Source of the DNA: Cavia porcellus
Lineage: Eukaryota > Chordata > Mammalia > Rodentia > Caviidae
DNA length: 64,000 nt
Assembly: GCF_034190915.1 (NCBI RefSeq)
Contig: NW_026947484.1
Span: forward strand, 72,061,482 to 72,125,481
Direction: 5' to 3'
The notes beneath the pieces were generated by a model. The model made no database searches. It had not been told where the DNA came from and worked only from the letters and a program-made list of their open reading frames with translations. Position 1 is the stretch's first letter, and each line of letters begins with the position of its first letter. Of this stretch, positions 46,265-58,191 are shown one piece after another. A program made the translations under genes and the position numbers.

Positions 46265-46357
46265 CTAGGCTGCATACGTAGCTGAGTAGTAAAGGGCTTG
46301 CCTAGCATGCACAAGGCCTATGGTTTAATCTCCAGGACCTAGATAAATAAATAACAT
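46265..46357 (+). mobile_element. ID-like SINE
   Basis: ggctgcatacgtagctgagta, gtaaagggcttgcctagcat, gcacaaggcctatggtttaa, tctccagga then a (TAAA)n tail is an ID-type body closer to the classic rodent ID than to the GCGGCATAAG family. Confidence 0.72.
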
Positions 46358-46559
46358 TTGAAATACCTCTGGAATCCTTGGATACCATATTTATTCTGCT
46401 TTTAATTGTCTGATGAGCTATTAGCCCTTGTATTTCAATGAATTAATCCTTTGGAGCCCACTTGGACCCACCTCCACGTTCCTTTTGACAAGTCAACTTG
46501 TTGTAAAATATAAAGCTGATGGTGGCTTTAAATTCTCTTTGGCTTCCTGCTTCCTAAGT

Positions 46560-46870
46560 AAGGCCACAAAAATCTGATCCAGAAGACCTTGCTCCACCAC
46601 CTCAATCCACTTGCTAGCCTTTCCTCACGGCCACCTGCTCTATGGCCTGCAATGCCAGCCAACAGGGCCCTCAGTCTTAGCCTCCAAAAAACATTACACA
46701 TCTGTGCCTTCATGTATGCTCATAAACTATCTTCCTGGTAATTTTCGTCTCCTTCTGGAAGGAAGATCAAATAGTAATATAATTTACAAATTTTCTTTGC
46801 TATTTGCTCAAACTTGGTTAGGTCTTCCTCTGTTTCTCCATACTGCAGTGTAACAGACTCTCATTCCTCA
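46560..46870 (+). mobile_element. Probable L2 segment
   Basis: gcctttcctcacggccacctg, tatcttcctggtaattttcg, tccttctggaaggaagatc and ggtcttcctctgtttctcc resemble the L2 ORF2 end. The 80-codon frame is LINE-derived at best. Confidence 0.4.
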
Positions 46871-47624
46871 CTGTCCTATTATGTTATTATTATTTTTTAG
46901 TAAGAGACTCTATAAAATTTTAAGTAGAGAAGTCTTTGATGGATTAAGCTGTATTCTCTTTGCATTCCCAGTTCCTATTATATCTGACAAAATATGGAGT
47001 CAAATGTTTATGAATCAAATTATTTAACTTTTCTCTAGTGATAATAAATGTGAGTTACTTTCATGTAGATTGGACTCACTTAGACTTTCAACTGTCAAAA
47101 ACTTAAAGACTGGTCCTCAAAAAATACACCATACCACAAAGGTGCACTAATGAATAGGTGAAATGTAAATCAAAATAAAACTACCCAAGAACACTGTTTC
47201 CATAATAACTGTCAACAGCAGGCAGAGCAGAGAATATAGGTAAGCATAGGACAGACTGAACTTGGTGCTCAAGAACACTTACAAAACGTGATGTGAATAA
47301 TATAATGTAAAGGCAGTAAGTGACTTTAACAAGTGATCTTGGAAAACTAGAACCTGCGAGACATTTGCCTTGGAATATCTGAGCAAATACAGTCAGAGCA
47401 GGGGGAGATCCTACTTAAAGAAAGTCAACGTTCCCGGGCAATGAAGGGGGTGTGTTTTATAATTTTGTGTGTTTTATAACACTAAGAGAGCTTTCACAGT
47501 AGTGATGATCATATCCAAATTATTGCTGGCTTGTTTGGGACCTTTAAACATCTCCAAACATGTAGCCAAATTTTCCAGTATTTGAAAGTTTGCCTCAAAA
47601 GTAGAGAGGCAATTGAGGCAGAAT
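46871..47624. other. Unassigned sequence
   Basis: AT-rich; no gene or clear repeat. Confidence 0.45.
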
Positions 47625-47825
47625 TGTAGGATAGATTTCAAACAGGACAACCTGAATTTAAACTATAACTTGAATCTTTGGCCAACCTTAATTTCGATGT
47701 TTGTATCATGCTACTCTAAGATGGGACAGCTCTTCTTCACAAAGCTGTGAGAATTAAACTGAAAAAAACTGCCTGGCTTGGAATAATCCTTTATTAGATG
47801 TTGCCTACTATTATTTGATGATGCT
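47625..47825 (+). mobile_element. MIR
   Basis: aggacaacctgaatttaaac, tttggccaaccttaatttcg, ttcttcacaaagctgtgagaat, taaactgaaaaaaactgcctg and gttgcctactattattt follow MIR from the core to the end. Confidence 0.65.
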
Positions 47826-49474
47826 GTTGATTTATTTATTACTTTGTTTCACAGTAAGACTAAAATACCAACTCCCTTTATCAGGTGTTTCCCACAACTC
47901 CTGTGACTTTCAGCTGCTAGCTTAACTTGCATGGCTTTGGTTCCTATGATTTCACAAAATTCCACTATATGGTTCAGAGAAAAAGAGTAGAAAAACAACA
48001 CAACTGATTCCTTTCCCCTCTCTCTTTAGTCTTTCTATTGTTATTGTCACTGTCCTACACTGAATGGGAAATACTCATTGGCTAGTATCTAATTATCTCT
48101 GCAGAGACCTAATGAAAGCAGAAAAATAATTATTACAAAATTTGCTTGGAAGGCAAAGCAAAGTTTAGTGCACATTAAATCGAGGAATCTGGTGAAATTT
48201 GTGAAACAACACCTGAAGAAGCACACAGAGTCTAAACACTCGAGACGTAAAATAACAACAGATGTATCACAGATACTTAAAAGCTGAAAGTAAATTAGGG
48301 TAAAGTTCAGGTGGATGAGGCAAACACAAGGAGAGCATTAACTTTTGTCTGAATAAATAAGATAATGGCCAGAGGTGTTTATGCATGCATGTTACATTCC
48401 AGGCATGATTTCAGCAATCAGATACCTGTGTAACTGGGTTTTCAGGAAGTAAACAGTAATAACTGTAACTCATGAGAGAATTGTTTTCATCCAGTCATCT
48501 CAATTTGACAGTTGCATATAGCATGTATTAATACCTGCTTCTTGTGAACACTGACAAAGTGTATTCAGCAGCGATGTTTTGAGCTGAAAAAAGCTATGAA
48601 GCAAATAAAGAATGAGGCGTCATGGTTATCAGACACAACCATCCCTTTTCTTTTAATCAATGACACTCCTCGCCCAGTGACTCCTTTTAACATGCCCATT
48701 TAAAAGGAATTGATACTCCTCAGCCAAATGAAAGCTTTTCTGGTGTTTTACATTTGCAAAGTGCTTTAAAACAACCCTTACCGACAAGCCCATACCCAAA
48801 TAATCATGATCGATGTGATTTTCCAAAGTATGAAAGAAAGACAGAGTTCAGCCTGCCCTCTTACAAGAGCAGATTGCAAGTGGTTACAGGTTAGAAATCA
48901 CTCGGCCTGCAATTCTGTTTTGCCTCGTGGGCCACAGTCCAGGCTCACCATCAGAGGAGCGCTTCTCAACAGCTGCTGCATCTGAACAAAGCAGTGCACT
49001 ACTCTGACAGTTCCCCTAGATAATTTGGGTCAGAGTTTTCCTGTGACCCTGGAATCTCAAAAACGACGTGGCATGCATTGTTTAACAAACTAACAGCTTT
49101 ACCGGTAGCTGCTGAGCTGGACCACCAAGGTGCCAATGGGAAAGGAGGAGAATTCACTCATTTTCGGTTGAGTTGAAGTCAAGTAAAGAGAGTGACTGGG
49201 AATTTTGTTTATGTAAAAGTTGCAATTTAGTCTAATTCTGTCTGGATTTTTCCACGTATTCATTTATAGGGGGGAAAAAAGAGGGAGGGCAGGCTGCTGG
49301 AAATACACAGCCAGGTTGGAAATATTTCCCATGTCTTCAATTTGCATAATTCTCCTCACTGAAGGTACATTTTTTTCCACTTCTAGCCATACTTACGTTG
49401 CCAAGAAAGTCTCTGTCATTTAGCGCTACCTGAGGTCTCAGCTAGAATAATACACTGCATATTCCGCCATCTGT
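47826..49474. other. Repeat-poor sequence
   Basis: About 1.65 kb without a SINE, LTR or L1 that I recognise, and without an open frame above 60 codons until 49220. This is the longest such block in the window and a candidate for constrained non-coding DNA. Confidence 0.5.
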
Positions 49475-49770
49475 GTGTCAATTTCTAGAGTTTTCAGTTA
49501 CTTATGATCAATCCGAGACTGAAAATATTAAATGGAAAATTCCAGAAATAACAATGCATAGAGTTTAAAAAAAAAAAAAAACTTTAATCACAGCATACTG
49601 CCATAATAGTTCTATCGCTGGTTTTTGTGGATTGCTTACTGTATCTACTAATTAAATTTTATTACAGATGCCTATGTGTATAAGAGAAACCACAATATGC
49701 CCAGAGTTGCGCGCTATCTATAGTTGTAAACACCCCCAGAGGTCTTGAATAGATTTCCTGAAGATCAAGG
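49475..49770 (+). mobile_element. Tigger-family deletion derivative (MER2/Tigger3-like)
   Basis: Left part: gttttcagttacttatgatc, gactgaaaatattaaatgg, aaaattccagaaataacaa. Right part: ttaaattttattacagatgc, gtgtataagagaaaccacaa, cccccagaggtcttgaatag. These are the ends of a Tigger-type pogo element joined by an internal deletion with an A-run at the junction; the transposase gene is lost. Confidence 0.72.
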
Positions 49771-50329
49771 CCCATAGCAATGGACTCACAGGGCTCTTCC
49801 TCAGTGTTCTGTCCTCACCAATCCTGCTGTGCAAGCCCTGGAAACAAGGGAAGCCAGGGATACAGGTGTTGCTCAAGACCGCACAGCTCAACAAAAAACA
49901 AAACAGCCTGTTTTTCCTCTTCAGCTTCTCCCCAACCAAAACACAGGAAGACCTGAGCCAGGAGGGCAAAACCTCGGGCCAGTGACTCAGTGGAAACCAG
50001 GCATGTTTGCTAATGAGGCACCCTGGATCAGGCCAGCTGCAGTCAGGCCGCCTCCCACCTGCCTCACGGGAGAGGCTGTGTGGCATTTTGCCTTGGAATC
50101 AGAAGATTCCTGACCTAGATCTGGGGAGACGTTTGCTAGATGGTGGTAATGTCTGCTTTTCAGTCCTTTAGGGTTTGTTTGCTTGTTTGACGACTGTAAA
50201 CTGAGTTCAGTATTAAATATTTGGAAAGAATAAAGTTTAAAATAGGAGAAAAGCAACTGCCATCATCCTGTCCGGAAGCAATCATAGTTAACATTTCTAT
50301 CATTTTTTTAGACCAGAGTTGCACAGGCG
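49771..50329. other. Unassigned sequence
   Basis: No gene. Overlapping frames on both strands (up to 122 codons, 49718-50256) have no domain. Confidence 0.45.
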
Positions 50330-50545
50330 CAGTATCCAGATCTGAGGGCTTCACTGCCCAACGTGGGTGGTCCTGTGCACCAGGCGAGGCTCAGCAGCAT
50401 CCCTGGCTTCCACCTCCTGAATGCCACCAGCACTTCCGGTGGATGCCACCAGCTCTTCCGGCCCTGCTACCAGGTGGGGTAACCGCAGGTGTCTGATACA
50501 TTGCCAAATGTTCACAGGAGGTGACATTGCCCTGGATGGGGGCCA
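50330..50545 (-). mobile_element. MER20
   Basis: gtcctgtgcaccaggcgagg, ctcagcagcatccctggctt, gaatgccaccagcacttcc and tacattgccaaatgttcaca match the reversed MER20. The block gatgccaccag.ttccgg is locally duplicated (about 50419-50460). Confidence 0.68.
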
Positions 50546-51109
50546 GTGTTTTAGATAATATGTTTTGTAAGCAAAGGTATTGATTTGAGATTTGTAGATG
50601 GGGAAATTTTAGAAAGTTCCTTAAGGAGAATGCAGTTCCAGCTGGAAGACCCCCAGGTGGAGTGGTAGTCAGATCTGCACGGTTATTGTTCTACCTTTTG
50701 TGTGGTTTTCTACTTCACTCACAAACAGGGCATAGCACAGCTGTCTTTATCCTGGCTCCTGAATTTCAGCCCAAGGCCATTCCCGGGATGAGGCACTCTG
50801 CCGCTGTTTCTGCTCCTCCTTAACCAATAATGAGCAGTTAGCACAGGTGCTAAGTTCTGGCTTTCTAAAAAGAATCTGGTTTTCTTAATTTACAGTCCTC
50901 CTTAAGGTAACTCAAGGAAGTCCCAAAAGTTCTAATCTTCCAGAACCTACTCTGTCACTTTCTTCTGATTAGTTTTCTGTGTCTTGTGAGTAATAATTCA
51001 AAATTGTCCTCATATTTTTGTTCTGATCCACTCAGCTAAATACAGGAGCCCTTTCCACTGTGTTAAGCAGAAGTATTTTTCAAGGCTTCCCAGTAGATGG
51101 TTCATACAC
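50546..51109. other. Unassigned sequence
   Basis: No gene or clear repeat. Confidence 0.4.
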
Positions 51110-51385
51110 TACATTTTTTTTCAATATTTATTTTTTTATTAGTACATGTTTTCTGTACATGGTGACTGACTCCTTGTAGAGAATTAGTTCATGGGTATAA
51201 CACAGCACAATTCTTTTTTCATCTCTTCATTTTCCTTTCCCTCAATCTCTTGAGTCTCTTCCCTTCTGCAAAAGATCTATCTCCCTATTTCCTGCAAGTT
51301 TTTATTTTTCTCCTTATTTGTATTTGAGTTTCTCCTATAAGAGAAACCATTAATATTTAAGCTGCTATGTATGGAATGCTACATA
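51110..51385 (-). mobile_element. Possible L1 3' UTR fragment
   Basis: The minus strand would end in an A-run (T-run at 51113-51121 on plus) preceded by a polypurine-rich 3' UTR-like stretch; the plus strand reads ttattagtacatgttttctg, catctcttcattttcctttc. Weak, based on general form. Confidence 0.3.
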
Positions 51386-51887
51386 TACTATGCTTTTGCT
51401 TATAAATAAATATATATGATAAAGCTTAATTTATAAAGGAGGCCCAGTAAGAGATTAACAATCATAAAATAGAGTAATTATAACAATATACTGTGATAAT
51501 AGACATTTAAAATTTATGTGTTATTAATTTCAGATTTTTTATTAATATTTTCAGACCAAGAGGAGAGTGCTGTATCAGCTATAAACTTCTCTTGGCTTTT
51601 CTGGAAAGCCAAATTCAAATCCACACCCTCCCTCATCCACTAAAGCAATAGTGTCCAAGGAGTGGTCCTGTTCTGCTGAGTTCTTATGTTGTGTGTTAGA
51701 CCATGTGGATTTGGTTTAGAATCCTCCCACGGAGAGGTTTTGGTGTAGTGGGGTTCCCTCCTGTATACTGTCCTCTGTGCTACAGCCCAGGCCCTATTAA
51801 AATAAAGACTCACTTTAGTAAAATAAATAAATACATGAATTAAATAAAAAGAGAAAGAAATCTTTCCATGTTTTTCTATTTCACTTA
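51386..51887. other. Unassigned sequence
   Basis: AT-rich. ggccctattaaaataaagact near 51788 followed by (AAAT)n might be the end of an old retroelement; I cannot name it. Confidence 0.35.
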
Positions 51888-51899
51888 AAATACAAATTC

Positions 51900-51990
51900 C
51901 TGGACCGGGGATTCAGCTCAGTAGCTCAAGCACTTGTCTGGTAAGTGCAAGATCACGAGCTCAACCCAATACCAAAATAAACAGATAAAT
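51900..51990 (+). mobile_element. tRNA-derived SINE, older subfamily
   Basis: ggaccggggattcagctcag, tagctcaagcacttgtctgg, taagtgcaagatcacgagct, caacccaatacc; near-perfect 12-bp target duplication (aaatacaaattc / aaatacagattc) at 51888-51899 and 51991-52002. It has TAGCTCAAG where the young copies have GCGGCATAAG. Confidence 0.82.
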
Positions 51991-52059
51991 AAATACAGAT
52001 TCTCTGCCATGGCCAGTAAGTCCTGTCTCAAAATCCACCCCCTCCATGCTGTCCCCTGG

Positions 52060-52470
52060 CACTGTGCTTACGGTTGTTCACAAATATTCCAAACTCTTCT
52101 CACCTCAGGGTTTTATATCTGCACTTCCCACTTCCCGGTGTTCTTCCTCTATGTTTTTGGGCCTGGCTTCTCATTATTTAGGGTTCATTTCAAGTCAGTT
52201 CTTCAAGGAGGGTTCCACCTTGTTCATGATGTCACTCTCCTCTCCACCTAAGTCACCTTGGATCACATTAACCAGTTTCATGACCTTCATAGTATTTCCT
52301 GTTGTCTCATATTCAGTCATCATGTTTGTTAGTTTATGTTTAATTATATTCTTCTCCATTCCCTACCAAAATGTCTATTCTCTTTACTCTTACATTTCTA
52401 TTTCCCACAGTAATACCCAATACAGATGACACAGTTGCTCCCAGAATATGTTTAAATGAATGAAAATTCT
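52060..52470 (+). mobile_element. L2 3' region
   Basis: Ordered match to L2: ttccaaactcttctcacctc, ttcatttcaagtcagttcttc, aaggagggttccaccttg, ccctaccaaaatgtctattc, then a tail atgtttaaatgaatgaaaa. The overlapping 105- and 127-codon frames are LINE 3'-region by-products. Confidence 0.68.
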
Positions 52471-53159
52471 ACAGAACACCTCCACCATTAGAATTTAGGG
52501 TCCCCGGCAACTTGCCCTGTAAACTTCATCCCTCCTACTCAGATTGGCTTTCAGCTCCCTGCACCCTCTTCATTGTGCTGCATAATGTAGCAGCAGCCCT
52601 GCCAATGGGCAGCAGTGTTCATTTCGTGATCCTGACTTCATAATCCATTCCCTACCTGACTCTGTGTGAGTCACTTAGATTTTATAAACTTTCCCTATTT
52701 TAAAGGATGTCCTACTGATTTTTTTAAAACTTCAGTCATAGATTTGTTTACATGAGTAATATCATCTAATCATTGAGTTCAAACCAGAAGGACTCAAGGA
52801 AGCAGAATTCCTAAGAGGACTCACTGATTTGCACGGGGATTACTGCCACCATGCACATCACCTCAATGCTGTGAGAACAAGGAGGTAGTATCTATATTTT
52901 TAAATTAGCAAGACATTCATACATATAAAAAAGCTATTAATTCTCTATCAATCCCATCTATTGCTTATATACCTTTTACTGCTTATGGCAAGGAAGCTCA
53001 TATTTTATTCCTTTCTTATAAATCAAAAATTGCTTAAAGCATTTACCCAAAGACTCTGTTTTAGATTTAGGAACAAAGAAGCTGAGTAAATTTCAGGAAT
53101 TCCCTGCATTCTCCATTCTCCACAGGCTGGATTGTCCTCATAGAGCTTGCAGTGTTAAA
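52471..53159. other. Unassigned sequence
   Basis: No gene or clear repeat. Confidence 0.4.
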
Positions 53160-53240
53160 ATAAGCGATCCCCCTTGTTTTACAGATACGACCCATAAAGT
53201 CATATACCAAAGTTGGTCAAGCATACGAGTGTTGATGCCA
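53160..53240 (-). mobile_element. MIR core fragment
   Basis: ccccttgttttacagatacg, acccataaagtcatatacca, aagttggtcaagc match the reversed MIR core. Confidence 0.55.
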
Positions 53241-54080
53241 GCCTAATGCCAGCTTCCCTCACTTCCACTGCAGGACTTTCTGTCACTCTCCTTGCTTCTC
53301 ATGTGCTGTTATTCTGCTGCCCTTTCCTGACTCCCAAAAGTCAAGATGGAAGCCAGGAAGGCAGGGTAAAGTGCTAAGATCAAGTGTGCACCGTGAAAAA
53401 ACACATAGTTTTGTCATAACATTTCCAACTAACTTTTATGAAAAATAACTACTCTTGTGAAAGTATACAAACATACATCTGGAAAAAATTCAAGTCAACA
53501 CAATCAACATTTAAAAGTCTTGGCTAAAAACAAAACCAAAAAATTATTGGCTAACGTGGACATTGATCCCCAGGAGCACTCAGCAGACTAGAACAACCCT
53601 GGATGCAAAAATAGCCTGGGAGGAAAATCAAGAAAAAAATTAACTTGAAAAGACTTGAAGTAGAAAAGTGCTATTCTTAATTATTCAGCAGCAAATGATT
53701 ACAGTTGAGAGAAGATGAAGATCAAACAAAAGACAGCACCCAATACCATGGATCAGTCGGTTCTCATGAAAAGAACAGAAGCTGATGCTGCTCACATATG
53801 AGACTTTGAAGAGGCCGAAGTCAAGAGTGTGTGTGCTGCGGAGAATGAAGAAATGCTAAGCTAGACACTTTCTGCCCAGTTTGAAAAGACAGGGCAACGG
53901 TAACTCAATTGTTTTACAGAATTTCCATTTGTCGAAGCTATAATATGAAAATGTTCCGTTGAAATACCTAACAACACTGCTGCTTCTTTGTAGCCCTCTG
54001 CTCCTGCCAAACCCATTTTCTCCTCTCTCACTCATTCAGTGAAGGACACTAATAATCTCATCACCAATTTTAAAAATCCA
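53241..54080. other. Unassigned sequence, possibly a degraded insertion
   Basis: At 53700-53890 one frame reads as a charged stretch broken by stops (for example MKIKQKTAPNTMDQSVLMKR), which could be a decayed processed pseudogene or LINE ORF1; I cannot identify it. Confidence 0.3.
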
Positions 54081-54170
54081 GGGTGGTAAGGATTTAGCTC
54101 AGCAGCATAAGCACCTGACCTGCAAGCACGCAGTCATGAGTTTGACCCCTGGTAACAACAACAACAACAA
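54081..54170 (+). mobile_element. tRNA-Ala-like SINE
   Basis: gggtggtaaggatttagctc, agcagcataagcacctgacc, tgcaagcacgcagtcatgag, tttgacccctggta, with a (CAA)n then A tail. CAGCATAAG is one base from the young GCGGCATAAG diagnostic. Confidence 0.85.
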
Positions 54171-54295
54171 AAAAAAAATCTAGAGATTGTCCTGACTCTG
54201 TCCTCACACGCTCCTACACCATCATCTATCAGCACATCCAATTAACTCTATTTTCAACATATACCCCAGATCTAACTAGTTCTGTCAGTCTCCCT

Positions 54296-54680
54296 GCCTT
54301 AGTCCATTTTCTGTTACTATAACAAAATGCCCAAGGTTGGGTAACTTGTGTAGAAAAGTTCATTTTGCCACATAGTGCAAAAGACTGGGAAGTCCACGTC
54401 AAGGGTTTCGAGTTGTTTTAATTCATAACAGGAAGCAAAAAGGCAGCTAGTGCAGGTGGAAAAAAGGGGGAAAGCCCAAGGAACAGGCTTACTTACCCCA
54501 ACATGCTCCTGAAATGACTAGCCCACTGCCACACAAAACAACCCACACTTGCAAAATCTACTCACTTGTGCCAGGATCAACCAGCTCTTGGGAACATCTA
54601 TACACTTGCATGATCATATATGTGTTTGCATGAGAATGTAGCTACACTTAAAATTCAGACCCTTTGAAAATTTAATTTGC
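54296..54680 (-). mobile_element. MaLR LTR (MST/MT-like)
   Basis: The plus strand starts gccttagtccattttctgtt, actataacaaaatgcccaag, gttgggtaacttgtgtagaa, aagttcatttt, the reverse of a MaLR LTR 3' end; it continues to about 54680 with weaker matches. Confidence 0.6.
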
Positions 54681-55384
54681 TTTCAAACAACTAGAGAGAT
54701 GTACCAGGACCTAGACATTGTCAACATACTTGCATTGAAAAGGAAAGTTGGAAAAGGATAAATTGAGATGCCTCCTTGTAGAACTTGTGGTGTGATTTCT
54801 AATCCTTATGTGTCCAGGACCCGAAAATCCAATTACCTTTGAGACAAAATGCTAGATGGTGGTGACCACAGAGGTTTCTGGATGTTGAATTGGCCACTTC
54901 TCATTCATTCATACAGCAGAGATAAAGTTAAAATAAGCTTTCAAAATGTCCAAGCTGAAGGCAAAATATCTCAGCAGAAGTACAGGCATGTGCTGATAAA
55001 GTATGAGCCCACTTTCAAAGTGTAATTCTACTTTCTCTTCTATTCCATGCTTTGCTTTATTTAGTTATCATTCCAAAATATAGCAGGAAAGCAGAATAGA
55101 GACTCTACAACCAGAATATTTCACAAATAAGTTTTTTAAGCAAACTTGAAATTAAATAAAATGTTTAACTTTACGTTCACTTCTTCTCATGCCAGGATGT
55201 TTAAAATGGGAAAATAAACAGGCAAGCTATAAGAAGTAGACTTGATTATACTTTGTATCTTTGAACTTTATACTTAGGTTTAAAAATACACAAAATTGAA
55301 CCTTAAAAGCACAGCCTACACAATGTTAAGATCATCTGAGTGTGAGTATATGTAGTTATGATATTTAGGTTTTAAAATAAATCT
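54681..55384. other. Unassigned sequence
   Basis: AT-rich; the part at 54745-54905 (gagatgcctccttgtagaac, ctagatggtggtgaccacag) may be more LTR. No gene. Confidence 0.4.
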
Positions 55385-55546
55385 TCATTGAGGCATGGTA
55401 GCACACGCCTATAATCCCAGCACTCAGGAGGTTGAGGCAGGAGGATTACTGCAAAGTCAAGGCCAGCCTGGGCTACACAGTAAGTTCAAGGTCAGTCTGA
55501 ACAGATAGCACGACCTTGTCTCAAGATAATTAATTAATTAATTAAA
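55385..55546 (+). mobile_element. B1 SINE with internal duplication
   Basis: gaggcatggtagcacacgcc, tataatcccagcactcagga, then paired blocks caaggccagcctgggctaca and caaggtcagtctgaacagat, then gaccttgtctcaag and a (TTAA)n tail. Target duplication of 15-16 bp (ttttaaaataaatct / ttttaaaaataaatct) at 55370-55384 and 55547-55562. Confidence 0.9.
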
Positions 55547-55562
55547 TTTTAAAAATAAATCT

Positions 55563-56307
55563 CTATTTTCCATAGTAAGAAGCTAAAGGCCAGTGAGATG
55601 TTGTGAATGTGACCCTTTTTTAATCTGATAAACAGAATCAGTCATAATATCTTCACGTCTACACTTGATCTTGGCCAAATTCCTAGAAGTGATAATATCT
55701 TTACATCTAACTATTATCACACTGTGGGACAAACATCATCGGTGGGTGACAGAGTGGGTGATTGCTTTTTCAAATGGCAAAAGATCAGATGCAAGACTTT
55801 CTAACCTGTGAAATAGTCTCCTGGTTCTAAATTCTCCCTGCCCTAATCTGACTGATGCAAATGCAGCTCTGCCCTGGTCTCCTATGCTCAGCACGTACAA
55901 GTTATACACAACTGGAGTATCCTGCAGCACCAAAGCTCCCTGCTGTATGACTCAAACACAGCGCTCACTTCCTGCCCCACTCCATCCTTACTCAGTAACA
56001 AGCCAGCAGGGACCCTATTTGTCTCTTCCAGGCTCTAACCTCCCACTCTGAGTTTTCGAGACCCTTCTGAGAGCACAGATTGCCTTGGGAGAGGCACGTG
56101 CAAATCCGTGCCAAGTACAGAAGCCTAGCAGCAGCTGATTCTCAGGAGTTTGTTCTGCAAGAGAGCTCTGGATAAACAGACACAGATCCCTGAGACTATC
56201 CACCCCTGGGCCCTGACAGAGGTTTGAGTCAATACAGTGGACTAGGAATATAGTTCCTCCATAAGATCAAGTCTCTAGGGCAAAAGGCACAACAAACCCA
56301 CTGTATA
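55563..56307. other. Unassigned sequence
   Basis: No gene; minus frames of 65 and 62 codons (55736-56203) lack domains. Possibly old LTR sequence. Confidence 0.4.
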
Positions 56308-57010
56308 GTGTTAATTTTCTTGGGCTACTTTAACACCTACCACTTAAAGTGTCTTAAAACAATAGCAATTTATTCTGTCAGAGTGCAGAATTGCTAACAT
56401 CTGAAATTAAGGTGTTAGCAGGCCTGGTCAGGCATCTCTTGGCATGGGGGGGTTTGTTCTGAGGCCACCTGTGGATACCAAAAGTCTGTGTCTGCTCAAG
56501 ATCCTTGAGAAAATGGTACATAATGCATATAAACTCTGCACACCCTCCTTTACACTTTAAATCAGCGCTAAGTCACTTATAATACATTGCAAATGTTACA
56601 CGAGTAGTTGTTACGCTGGATGTTGAGGAAATAACTACAAGGAAATAGTCAGTACATGTCCAGTACAGACGCATGTGGCACACGCAGAGACAGAAGGCCG
56701 GCCTTCCTCTCTCAGCGTCTCTAGGAGACAGCATGTGCTGGGCTTTTCTCCCAGTCTGGTGTTGCTGGCTCTCTTTGGCATTTCTTAGCCGCTGAACACG
56801 TCACTCCAGCCTCTGCCTCTGTCAGCAGGTGGCCTGTTCTTCACGTGTCTGCTTCTCTTTTCTATTTACCAAGACTCCAGTCACATTAGGTGGAAACCCT
56901 AGTCCACTATGTTATCATTTCAGGTTAATTATATCTGCAAAGTCTTACTTCCAAATAAGGTCATGCTTACATGTACTGGTGATGAGGTCTCTAACTTGTC
57001 TTTTAGAGAA
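56308..57010 (-). mobile_element. MaLR-type LTR interrupted by a Tigger
   Basis: The left piece (cttgggctactttaacacct, gtgtcttaaaacaatagc, aatttattctgtcagagtgc, aattaaggtgttagcagg) and right piece (ccgctgaacacgtcactcca, gcctctgcctctgtcagc, aggttaattatatctgcaaa, cttccaaataaggtcatgc) are collinear parts of the same reversed LTR type as at 14.1 kb. Confidence 0.68.
56447..56690 (+). mobile_element. Tigger-related MITE nested in an LTR
   Basis: ggccacctgtggataccaaa, ctgctcaagatccttgagaa, aatcagcgctaagtcactta, taatacattgcaaatgttac and gtccagtacagacgcatg follow the Tigger/MER44 type, the same family as the copy at 40.4 kb but in the opposite orientation. Confidence 0.72.
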
Positions 57011-57624
57011 ACATCATTCATCCCAGCACTTGAAATGGCTCAAGGCAGTGGCTACAGGGGCCATAGAGCTACGGCCCTTCCAACCAAGCTCTCCTCAAAG
57101 GTCTGGTTATGAAATCAGTGGAGGAAGCAGTTCCCAGCATCCATCTGCTTCCCAGAGTCCCAGCAACTCAAAGGAAAGGTGATTTCCACTAATGTGCTGA
57201 GTCATGGCTCAGAGCACCCTTACCAGGCCTCAGGTTTAAAGAATTACTTTTATTGCTATTTGCTTTTGTGTTTTATTCCCTATAAAGGACTTTGTTTCCA
57301 ATAAAGAGCCACATTTTAGAGTATATAACATCCATAAGAAAGCTAGGGTGCATTAGTCTGAGGGTCCACTCTACAAATTTCCCATTACCATAGTGGTTTT
57401 AAAATAGTTCAAATGGATGTGGACATTTGAGCAGGGACAGTGAGGAGGACACTGTTCTACTGACCACACCCTCTGTCCTTTGTACCATCCCTGAAGAAGC
57501 TGTATTTCCAAATCCATAAATTACAGAAAGATCATGCTTCGCCTTTGGGTTAGGATATCAGGGCCATAGTCGTACATTCCCTCAAGAATTCAGGTTGAGA
57601 GTTCTGCCTCCATTTAAAAGGCAA
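57011..57624. other. Unassigned sequence
   Basis: No gene; the 117- and 67-codon frames (56829-57182) start inside the LTR and have no domain. Confidence 0.4.
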
Positions 57625-58051
57625 AGTGGGTAAGACTAAAGGAGACAAAACAAAAATAATCTTAAAGAAATACATTTTCTGATGATCTTCCCTGCTCCTG
57701 CATAGAAACAACTACAGTAAAAATGGCCCTATTTCCAAAACTAATATACAGATTTAACACAATTCCAATAAAATCCCAATAGTGTTCCTCACAGAACAAA
57801 GAGAAAACAATCCTAAAATTCACACAGAAGCAAAAGAGAGAACAGTAAAGCAATCCTAGGTAACAAGAGAAAAGCACGTAGTCCTAGATTTGAAGTTATA
57901 TTACAAAGCTACACTCACAAAAACAGCAAGGGACTAACACAAAAATGGTCATGTGGGTCACTGGGACAGAATAGAGGATGCAGAAATGTCGGGGTCGCTC
58001 CCGGCCGGCAGGAAAGACACACGACAAAGTCTGGCGGTGTGCAACCTTGCC

Positions 58052-58057
58052 TTTATT
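58052..58057 (-). promoter_or_regulatory. LTR poly(A) signal AATAAA
   Basis: AATAAA on the minus strand, about 110 bp downstream of the LTR TATA box and about 65 bp before the LTR end, where the R/U5 boundary signal is expected. Confidence 0.75.
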
Positions 58058-58166
58058 TGTCTCCGCGTGGGCCCCGCGAGGCCTCCTCTCTGCCACCAGT
58101 CCTTTCTCGCCGGTGGACTTTCTCTATCTCTCTCGTGCTTCTTCCTCGTGGCGGGAGAGGCATTCA

Positions 58167-58191
58167 CTTTTATAGGGTAACAGTGGCCAAT
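58167..58191 (-). promoter_or_regulatory. LTR core promoter: TATA and CCAAT boxes
   Basis: On the minus strand TATAAAAG (58174-58167) lies about 13 bp downstream of ATTGG (58191-58187, an inverted CCAAT box). Transcription would run leftwards through R/U5 and then out into the L1 remnant on its antisense strand. Confidence 0.72.

Noticed and set aside
55655..55680. acttgatcttggccaaat-type string suggestive of a small nuclear RNA
   Set aside because: Too short, with no flanking snRNA structure or similarity.
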